Shown: positions 55,719 to 64,000 of the stretch, piece by piece
How positions within the stretch are numbered: position 1 is the first letter of the stretch
Layout of the letters: every line of letters starts with the position of its first letter
Assembly: GCF_024713975.1 (NCBI RefSeq)
Contig: NC_091094.1
Location: 27,428,501 to 27,492,500, forward strand
Direction of reading: 5' to 3'
DNA length: 64,000 bases
From: Paralichthys olivaceus
Taxonomy: Eukaryota; Chordata; Actinopteri; Pleuronectiformes; Paralichthyidae
Translations under genes and position numbers: made by a program
Notes under the pieces: generated by a model
Told to the model about the DNA's origin: nothing
Databases searched by the model: none
Seen by the model: only the letters and a program-made list of their open reading frames with translations

Positions 55719-58508
55719 CACTGTAATTTTACACTGTAACGAATTGCTGTAAGAAAACAGCCAAATTCTGACAGTAACATTATGTTTTCCATTATAACGG
55801 CACTGTGCTGTAGAAAACAATGCATCTGGGAAATATTAATGAGCAGCTTGCTGTTTTCCTTAAAATATTGGAATATACTGTAAACAGCATTGCATCCTGC
55901 GGGTGATGTCAGAAACAATGGAAGAGAGGTCCTGCAAAAACGGAATGCTACTTTATATATAGAAGCTACTTGGAACACAAAGTCGTTAAGCCAACTATGG
56001 ACCTTTGTCTAGAGGATTATGCATCTGAATCCTGCATTTTATGAGCAAGTCTTCGGTAAGTTGAAATTTCTTTATATGCCTCGTTTGCTTACTTTTGTGG
56101 TCTTTAAACAACTTTTAACAAACTCAGACTGATTAGAACTGTTAGCTAGCTTGCAGCACTTGCATATGGTCCTCTGAATTAACCATGTAGTGACTTGTAA
56201 GTACAGCAGAAAAGCTAAATTTATTAATATTATTATTTTGAAGGTTAGGACAATTTCTTATCAGGTCTTAAAAGTTACACTTATTGGCTTTTGCATGGTC
56301 AGTTGGTTTGCAGCTAGGAGCATTATTGTAAGTTTGTCATCTTCTGTACATTTTCACAATAACCTTAACTCTACTACTATACTTTAGTAATATTGGAGAT
56401 TATTTGGTGTTGAAGTTGAACTAATATTATTTTGTATTAGTATGTCGTCCAGCTGCTGAAGGCCAACTTAACAAAGACTTCAGATGGACTCATTCATCTA
56501 GTTTGTTTCTCTTTTCATTTATACTGCAACGACTTGTTATCTTAATCCTCATCTAATAAAGTTCATATCCTCACCACAATTTTTTTGTCTGCTCTACAGC
56601 TGTCTTCCACAGTGGTAGCGAATGGACACTTAACCTACTTTTGACTCCTCATCTAATATTGCTCATTATGTATTCAGAACATATCTAATATTGCATATCA
56701 GATGGGTTTTTTAAGTTATCTGTATCAATAATAAATAAAGCATGAATTTTCATTCTATTAGAGATCAAAAGTCAAGATGCTTTTTGAGATGACTCTTGAT
56801 TCATGTTTCAGGTTGAAAAGAGCCTTTGACAGTTGGACACTGGATGATCAGCCTTGATGATCGTATGTTGGGGCATCCACTCAACTTTAGTGACAGGGCT
56901 TGCTGCTATGTTTACAGATTGAACATCTTTAACTGGGAAGCTGTCTGTTCAAGGTAAGGCTTGTGCTGTCATTTTCTCTTTATTTCACATTTTTGTATTT
57001 TCAACCCTAACCTCAAAAACACTTTATTATAGACATCATATATTATAGACTTCATTTCTGTCCAACCTCTAATCTCTTGTGTTCTTCTGTGTTTTGTAGA
57101 TGCTTCTTTTGAATCAACCCAGAAAGAGGAACAAAAGCTGTTTGGGGGAGTCATCTCCAAGATTCATTCAGAAGAAATCTGTCACAATCAACTTTATAGA
57201 CTTTGAGTGGAATTTCATAGGTCAGTGAGCGCTCTCTCCTCAGGCACTTCACATCAATGCAACCATAGTTATTTGTAAATTTTTGTCTGTGGCTATGCTT
57301 ACTTTTTATATGCATGAAAGAGAACATCCCATGGCAGGTATACCATTGTAGGATTTGACCACGTAAGCCTTTTAAAGTTACTGTGTATAAAACAGTCAGT
57401 ATCTGAGCAGACCCTATATCCTCCGCTTTATTTCACTCTGTTAGAAATACGGATCAGTTATTGGATGTATTTACTTCATGCATGTCTCTTCTTGGTCTTC
57501 CATGCAAGCAAATTACATGGCTCTCCCTGTCAGTGCTTCACACACAACACCTCAGAAACCATAGTTTTAATTTTGACAGTGTTTAAAGGACGATGTATCT
57601 TGCCATTGCATGGTTAAATCAATTGTTTTAAAGAGATTTGTCTGATAAAGGCATTCTTATTTTTCCCAGGACCATTCAAGTCTGACTGGCTAGATTTTTC
57701 ACCATTTAAACAAGTTTCATATTTTTTCTGTTTGTATTTCAGTATCACTGGTTATAGATTATATTTGTGGGATTAATGTTTTTGTCCTACTAATTCTTGC
57801 AGTGTCAAGATGCATAATTTCTGTGTTTTACAAGGTTTATTGTTTTATCACATTTAATGAACATACTGGTAACTGTCATGTTCTGTTAAGCACAGTTTGA
57901 AATCTCCACCTGTAATGGACAACTTTGTTTCTGTCAACAAAAAAAACAAGTACTTCAATTGGTGTTGCCTTTTAAAAATAAATGTTGGGTTACTCAATTG
58001 ATCTTGTTTTTTCTAAGTCTCCTCTTTTCTATAGAATGTTTTGGTTGCTGCATTTTAGTTACCTTAATCATTAACTATATGTTGTGCAGAATATAAAAAT
58101 AAAAATAGTGAACCAGGGTTTTGGTAAAGAGGAGTTTAATTTATAGGAATTGACTGTCATCCATGCTGCTATTACATAACCTTTTTCTGTTTTTTAAATT
58201 ATTATGTTGAATTTCCATTTTAAAACAATATTGTACAGATTGATGCTAATCGTAAACTGTCAATTCAAGAAAATACAGCACCATTGTGTGTTTAAGTATG
58301 TGGACAAGACTAAACTGTAAATTAAGTTTACAGTAAGAAACCCCTGGCAATACTGCTGCCAGCTGTTTACTGTGAAAATAAGAAAATACAGCAATGATCT
58401 ATAATTCAGTGAGTTGAGTACAGTATGACTACTGTAAATAAACAGTAAACTGCAGGCAACCCTGCTGCCAACAGTTAACTGTTAATTTAATGACAATTGT
58501 TTACAGTG
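55719..58508 (+). mobile_element. Putative DNA transposon with CACTGTAA ends
   Basis: Begins TA|CACTGTAA (a second CACTGTAA follows at 55732) and ends TTACAGTG|TA, so it has inverted CACTGTAA ends flanked by TA. Both terminal 250 bp are rich in CTGTAA/TTACAG sub-repeats with a GCTGCCA element, as in many fish CACTA/EnSpm-type elements. No transposase is recognised. Inside, on the + strand, are three exon-like segments with good splice sites (separate entry). Boundaries and superfamily are tentative. Confidence 0.45.
56812..57220 (+). ncRNA. Two exon-like segments with consensus splice sites (possible spliced non-coding transcript)
   Basis: Segment 56812-56953 follows TTGATTCATGTTTCAG and ends CAAG|GTAAGG. 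Segment 57100-57220 follows TTCTGTGTTTTGTAG and ends CATAG|GTCAGT. An upstream donor TCTTCG|GTAAGT lies at 56055. No frame stays open across the segments, so if transcribed it is probably non-coding. Prediction from splice signals only. Confidence 0.25.
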
Positions 58509-60271
58509 TAGTTGTATGAGACACGAGTAGTTTACTTTCAGTTGCCTAATGACTGTTTAACGTGGCATCACACTACACAAAATACAGAAAGAAATCTTTC
58601 CTTATACATAATTAGTCTCATTAAACAAAATATTTTTTCTAATGATTTTTTGAATGGTCCTAAGACTGAAACAACAAATGAACAAATAATTATGTAGACT
58701 CTACTTTGTGTGTGCAGGAAAACATTTCAGTTCCTGCCAGCAGAGCTTGAGACGGATTGCTCGCTGCTTTCATAAAAGTCTAATTTAAAGATAGAAGAAT
58801 GCACATCTAAACCACACTGACTAGTCTGAACCCCCCTGATGTGCAATGTTGCAACCTCAGAAAAGATATTGTGGATATTGAAAATAAAAAATAAAAAAAC
58901 TAACATAATCAGCTGATTAGCATCTTTTTTTCAAAGATGTACATTCCCACAAAGGATCAGCTGCCACATCACAAAATGGCCAACAATGCACACTACCTCT
59001 GCCAAAAAGCTTCATCACTCACCCAGGTGTAGGTGCATAAGCCAACTAATCGTAGCAGGACTGGAGAGCTTCAGAGAGGGGAGGGGCAGAGAGCATGTGG
59101 CTGGAAGGAGCTGGGCAAACAGACTTTGAATGGACAACTACGTTCAGGAAAGAAGAAAAACAGACTAGGAACTAACAAGAGGAAGAACACTCTGTAGCCA
59201 GGGGAAAATGGACATTCTAAGTTTAGTCTTTTTTGGAATTTTGTTGAGTTTAAAGAACCACTTTCTTTTCTAGGATGTTTTATGGTTGTTGGATTATGAT
59301 TTTGATTGAGAGAATTACCCGAGTTGCTTTGAACCTTTGATTATTGCCTGTTTTTTTCCCCACCCTCACCTGTCCTAGTGACCTCTCATGACATAACAAT
59401 ATACATGTGTGACTGTGATGGCAATCTAACAATATTAGAACTAATTTATCATAACCATTGAGTATTAAATACATCTAAGGCACAAGAAACTCCTCTTATT
59501 GTAGGCAAATGGAACTTCACACCTGAGACAATACCAAATCATGCAATGTATATGTATATGGGCTTAAAGTTGGCTGGAATATCAAACCACACCATTACAC
59601 ACAGCCATTTGCAGGATGCATATCAATGAGGTAATGTGTCATAATTCTCATCCATCTTGTTTGTAAGAGACGTGGAGTTGGAAAGGATCAGACTTGCGAG
59701 TGCTGATCTGGCTTCCCCTGCTCCTGCTTCCTCTCCCTCCACCTAAACAGAGGCTTTTCCAGCCTCACTGCCGTAAATCGTTCCTCTGACTTCGTGGGTA
59801 ATCAGTCCCAACCACAGACACTGAGTATAAGAAAAAGCCAGTTTTCTCCCTTGTTGTCTCATTTGCTGTTGTTGGTCATAAAGAGGCAGCAATACTAAAA
59901 TAAGACAGTTTCATTACCAGTTAGAAACTACTTGTAGGGGCTTTGATTTAATAATAGTATTTCTATGAAATGCTGGACAATCTTTATACCTATTTATTTT
60001 TTACATTATTGTATTTGTTTTGTAATGAATTTGAATTGTTGTTATGTGTCATGTGGTCTGCTATTAATTGTCTACAATAGAAAATATAATAGGAGTTGTG
60101 TGGCTGGGCATCCTATCCATTGTCTCTCCAGATAATACAGGAGTGCAGGCAAAATATTCAGATATTCCGTCCACGCCAGGATCAACACACTAACTATGGC
60201 ATTGAGGGGAAAATGGGAAAATACACATAACAATTGGCCATCAGCACCAGTTTACCTACAGGACTTCATTC
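58509..60271. other. Intergenic DNA, nothing recognised
   Basis: AT-rich, with only short frames. A purine-rich stretch near 59070-59200 was considered as a first exon and not accepted. Confidence 0.5.
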
Positions 60272-60275
60272 TTAA

Positions 60276-61572
60276 TCATAGAACACTAATGTTACAGTTA
60301 GTAACACCATCACTAACGTCGGGTATATTTTACCTGATATAATATACAGATAAAAACTACTTCTCATTCAAATATATTAAAGTACAACAATGCATGGCAA
60401 ATTGAAGTACTCTTGTTTTATTTTCCCCTATACAATGTCACATAAAATGAAAAAAAGGTATCATCGGGGGACCCTATAAAAAGACTGTAAAATTTGTGAA
60501 AAATTAGGGAATCGTAAACAAAATATTCCTAAAAAAATAAATAATGGAGCTGGGAACTTGTTCTTCAGTCCACCCATTCCTTGGACATGTGAGCCTTGTC
60601 CAGTAAAGGCACAGTCTTCCTGCATCACTGACTGTTCTGTGGGAGAGATTAACAAAAAATTGAATTTTTCGAGAGGAGAAAAATGACAAGCTGACTATAA
60701 ACATTTTTTTTTAACAAATGAATTCCCTTGGAAATTAACACTTGGTCATATTTACTCATAACCATTACATGCAAATTCCAGGACCACTTTTACTTTATGC
60801 CTTACATACAGTAGGTACAGGCAGGGTAGTAGTGGCGAGGACACACCGGCTGGCGGCAGACATGACACCTCTGTCATGGCTTCCTGTCCGAGCAAGGACA
60901 AGCTTGATTCCATATTTGGCAGGTTTGTTGGGGATGTACATCCTAAAAGGACACCTCCCTCTAAATGCCAGCAGCTGTTCATCCACAGTTATGTTTTCCC
61001 TAGGTATATACAACCTTTTACAGTTGTCAATGATTATGTCCTATATTTTTCTAATGGCAGCACATTTGTCAATGGCCTGTCTTTCCCACCGTGTGTCAGG
61101 GTCATCAAATCGCAGACAGGCAAGGAGGAACGAAAAGCGACCCTCAGACATAGCAGCACGGTACACAATTGCCAACGTAAACTAACATTAGCTATGTTTT
61201 ACTCACTTGTTGGCATGCCAGAGTCACCAAGCCTGTGACAGGATGATAGCTGTGCAGGATATGGGGGGCCTGAACGTTGTTACCCTTGAAAAGTAATATG
61301 ATTGCCTGATTTAATACAGAAACACTAACGTTGGGTAAAATCCACCCAAAAAATATTTACTCTCAATAACTAACGTCTGGTGAAAATCACCCGAACACGT
61401 GCCTGTTGAAAAAACCAGGGATGGGAGCAGGGAAACATGCCTACCTTCGGTGACGTCAGTGAGCAGACTGAAGCTACCCAAGGACTCATGCAACTCAGAC
61501 AGCAGCAACACAATGAAAATCACATGACCACAAGCGCATGGGTGAAAATCACCCGACGTTAGTGTTCTAGGG
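60276..61572 (-). mobile_element. Internally deleted piggyBac element
   Basis: Flanked by TTAA on both sides (60272-60275 and 61573-61576). The ends are inverted: TCATAGAACACTAATGT on the left and CCCTAGAACACTAACGT read inward from the right. Sub-terminal copies of CACTAACGTCGGGT occur at about 60313 and 61323, and the right end holds a palindrome GGGTGAAAATCACCC. Only about a quarter of the transposase remains, on the minus strand. At 1297 bp it is too short for a whole piggyBac. Confidence 0.85.
60752..61185 (-). pseudogene. piggyBac transposase fragment
   Basis: Minus-strand residues read MSEGRFSFLLACLRFDDPDT, then RWERQAIDKCAAIRKI, then a stop (61041-61043, where the family has Trp), then DIIIDNCKRLYIPRENITVDEQLLAFRGRCPFRMYIP and NKPAKYGIKLV. 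This is the core of the transposase_IS4-like DDE domain of the PGBD family, including the Asp of TVDEQL. After about KLVLARTGSH similarity fades into a deletion. Homologous regions in full proteins are about 580-600 residues. Inactive. Confidence 0.8.
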
Positions 61573-61576
61573 TTAA

Positions 61577-62338
61577 CGTCTCTGTAATTTGAAAACTCAA
61601 CCCAATTGTAAAAGAGACATCGTGGCTGTGGGGATGGGAGGCTTTCAGTGCAGGTAAAATCACCTCTATGGTAAAAATACTGCTCTGAATGTATTCATCT
61701 GCTCAGTGAAACCTGGCAGGCGAAACCATGAGCATTACATATTTTAGCAGCCGTGTTCTCATGCACAATTAGCTGACTCTCAGTAAAGATAAACAAGGAA
61801 AGCACTTTGCATTTGAGCGAGCACACAAAGTACATGAAGTGAATGTGGTCTGACAGCTCTGCAATGATGTTTCAGGGAGCATTTATGAGCACTCTATTAG
61901 GGCGGTGAAGCTGTCATTAAGGACAGATGTCTTTTTTTATTTGGCATATGAGAGGATGAGAAGCTTAGTGCAGGCTCACATCTCCTCAGTTTGCCACCCT
62001 GTGTCCTAATGCTTCTGAAAGATTACTATTTTGTTGTTGCATAGATGTGAATGCATGTACATGAGTGGTCTATAGGTATTTATAGAGGGTTTCAGGTGCT
62101 GCGATAGCATTTCTGTTTTGTTGCGCAAAATATATCCATCTCTGCAGGATCATAATGTGTAATTGCTAAAGTGACAGTAGTGTGAAAGAAAACCTACAGC
62201 ATAATATAACAGTAATACAGTTACTTTAGCCAGATATAAAGAAACATAGAGGGCTTCTCTAATGTATCATGACAGGTTAAAAAAGATAATCTTCTGAAAT
62301 GAAATATTGTTTTATTTATAAGCAGTGATACACTAAAG
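61577..62338. other. Intergenic DNA, nothing recognised
   Basis: No supported feature. Confidence 0.5.
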
Positions 62339-63298
62339 GAGTGGTCACCAACCTCTTCAAGCCCAAGACCACTTTTTAATCCGAAACGTAAGCCACTCTG
62401 ATATCTTGCAAAAAAACAAAAACACCAGGAGGGTTATTTTAATTATTTGTGCAGTTTCTGTTAAAGGTACAGTGTGTAAAGTTTTGTGGTATCGAGTGTT
62501 GAAATTGCATGTTGCAGCTAAACACCCCTCACCTCCCCCTCTCCTTCCAAACATGAAAAAGAAACTGTGGTAGCAACAGTTGTCATAAAAACTCAAAAGG
62601 TGTTTAGTTTGCTCAGTCTGGACGACTTTAAAAAACATGGCAGCCTCCGTAGAGAGGGTCCCCTCGATGTGAATATAAAGTATTTAAATATAAAGGACCT
62701 TTTCTGGGGTAAATAAATGTACAATTTTTACAATTTAGATGAAACGAACAAGTGAAAACATCATGAGGATTATTCTACAATAAATTTATACCAATAGCTC
62801 CCTTTCACCTAAATCTTACACACTGGACCTTGAAAGGCTCAAAGTACAAGCATAAATATCACATAGAAAGGCAATTATGCAACTTTATCTATTCAATGCA
62901 CAATATTTAGGTTTTCAGTTCAACAATATGTTCATTAAAACTCAGGTGAAAGATGTTTATTCTGCTGTGAACCACAATTTGTATCTGTCTATGTCACAAA
63001 CGTACATTTTTCACTCCAGCCTTTTACTTTCTGAACCCACTAATTTGTTCTAACAGGGCTTTGATTGTTATCATAAGACTAGAAGATGCACATCTTCATA
63101 CCGTAGTGTTCTGACATTTAGTTTAGTACATAATCCAACTTGGATTGAAGGAAATGCACTAGATGTACTTGCAGCTCCGCCGCCAGCAGTGGACACTCTC
63201 CCTGTGTGAATAACAGACAACTGCCACACAGCTGATATGCAGCACAACTGCAGCCAGTGCAGCCAAAGAGTTACAGGGATCATCATTAGAGACCACTG
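62339..63298 (-). mobile_element. hAT-like non-autonomous element, copy 2, split by a MITE
   Basis: Inverted counterpart of 52697-53488. Ends read GAGTGGTCACCAACC on the left and, inward from the right, CAGTGGTCTC. It is interrupted at 62465-62830 by an unrelated short element; without that insert it is about 594 bp. No clear 8-bp duplication was found at its flanks. Confidence 0.55.
62465..62830 (+). mobile_element. MITE with AGGTMCAGTGTGTAA inverted ends
   Basis: Starts AGGTACAGTGTGTAA and ends, read inward, AGGTCCAGTGTGTAA; 366 bp, no coding capacity. Flanks are TTAA on the left and TGAA on the right. The uninterrupted copy at about 53370 reads GAGCCTTTAATAGAAATTGC across the same point, so the target was TTAA. 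The end sequence is familiar from many spiny-rayed fish genomes. Superfamily not assigned (TTAA would suit piggyBac or Kolobok types). Confidence 0.8.
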
Positions 63299-63453
63299 CA
63301 TTATGATGTCAATGCTTGAGAAGGATTTCTGTGCAAATTTGAGCAATGCACAATAACAAAAGCAGAATGGTATCTCGTTCATTTTGTTGCTGCAATGCTT
63401 TATACCAAGAAGAATTACAGAGCTTTTATTTTGAAATGTTGTACACTTGAAAG

Positions 63454-63540
63454 AATTCAGTTACATTTTATGAAAAACATTGACCATAAAAACTTAACTG
63501 CAGATAAAGTTAGTAGGATGAATAAAGCTCAGCACACAAT
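63454..63540 (+). repeat. Dispersed repeat, copy 2
   Basis: Direct, diverged match to 54806-54896. Confidence 0.5.
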
Positions 63541-63764
63541 GAAAAAAAGTGAGTGTATTATAGAACAGGCTAAGAGCCCATTCCAAACAGGCATGTGTAG
63601 ACCAGTTACTGCAGTAGTTACAAAGGACAATACTTACAATATTTTGTGGCATGTGTAAGGGTCTTGCTGTCAGTGCTTTTGAAGATGAACATGAACACAA
63701 GACATAGAACACATGGGCTCTCTTCTATTGGTAAAAGGGTGGAAAGGAGTAATCAATATAAATC

Positions 63765-63924
63765 TCTCACCCAGGGAAAGAGAAGCATTGGATTCACTCA
63801 TGGCCTCAGGTGAGGAGTTGATGTTGTTCTGGATGTGGTTTATTTGATTCAGAGGCAACATGGTTGAGTGTGATGAGTTTGATATCATATCAGGAAACGT
63901 CAGGCTGAGCTCTACAGGCGACAC
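63765..63924 (-). CDS. Possible first coding exon of an unknown gene (partial)
   Basis: On the minus strand a frame with three Asn-X-Ser/Thr sites (NSS, INSS, NAS) runs from an ATG at or near 63924 to TCCCTGG|GTGAGAG, a good splice donor at about 63766. The hydrophilic, Ser/Asn-rich peptide (MISNSSHSTMLPLNQINHIQ then NNINSSPEAMSESNASLSL) would suit an extracellular N-terminus. I do not recognise a protein, and there is no second exon in the window to support it, since the gene would run leftwards through repeat-rich DNA. Confidence 0.2.
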
Positions 63925-64000
63925 TGATGCATCTTTGATTCAATCATACATATTTCTTGGTCTCTCTTCACTAACAAGGGCCATAAAGCTTAAAAAAATC

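Noticed and set aside
55388-55978. Minus-strand frame of 196 codons
   Set aside because: The stretch around MELIKCSKIIMQSIDQGVIS looks protein-like, but the frame runs across the end of the CACTGTAA element and I could not link it to any family. Left as unresolved.
59209-59275. Short frame starting MDILSLVFFGILLSL as a signal-peptide exon
   Set aside because: Stops after 21 codons, has no good donor, and no supporting downstream exon.

Overview
The window is vertebrate nuclear DNA, most likely from a teleost fish. The evidence is the tRNA bodies (vertebrate-type tRNA-Val and tRNA-Asp), fish-type transposons (piggyBac, hAT-like, an L2/CR1-like LINE piece, and a short inverted-repeat element whose AGGTCCAGTGTGTAA ends are common in spiny-rayed fishes) and AT-rich intergenic DNA. 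No complete protein-coding host gene was recognised.

Region 1 (1-20530 and 23434-48113) is one head-to-tail macrosatellite of tRNA genes, all on the + strand. It is cut off by the left edge of the window, so it is longer than seen. The basic unit is about 1.70 kb and holds three tRNA genes in fixed order: Asp(GTC), Val(AAC), Val(CAC). I number units 0-27 by their Asp gene. I count 81 tRNA loci: 28 Asp (one split by a transposon, one decayed), 26 Val-AAC and 27 Val-CAC (one broken). The two Val genes differ only at anticodon base 34 and are followed by paralogous spacers, so the unit itself arose by an internal duplication. With A34 read as inosine, the two Val genes together can read all four Val codons. 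All Val genes carry C instead of T at position 54, in the T loop and B box. Units 0-10 are 1697 bp; later units vary from 1279 to 1746 bp through a 16-bp minisatellite and deletions, with shared variants that show higher-order repeats.

Region 2 (20531-23433) is a 2.9-kb insertion inside the Asp gene of unit 12. It is flanked by a 6-bp duplication (CGCGGA) and has short imperfect inverted ends. Target, duplication length and host fit the Dada superfamily of DNA transposons, known to enter multicopy small-RNA genes. On the minus strand it carries a damaged exon with a polyglutamine tract and two tandem Cys/His domains of about 70 residues.

Region 3 (48114-64000) is intergenic DNA with fossil transposons: an inverted pair of hAT-like copies (one split by a MITE, with the empty site readable in the other), an L2/CR1-like LINE fragment, a CACTG-ended element with splice-like exons, and an internally deleted piggyBac. 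One possible host exon lies near the right edge on the minus strand. All tRNA variants were called by eye against the commonest copy.
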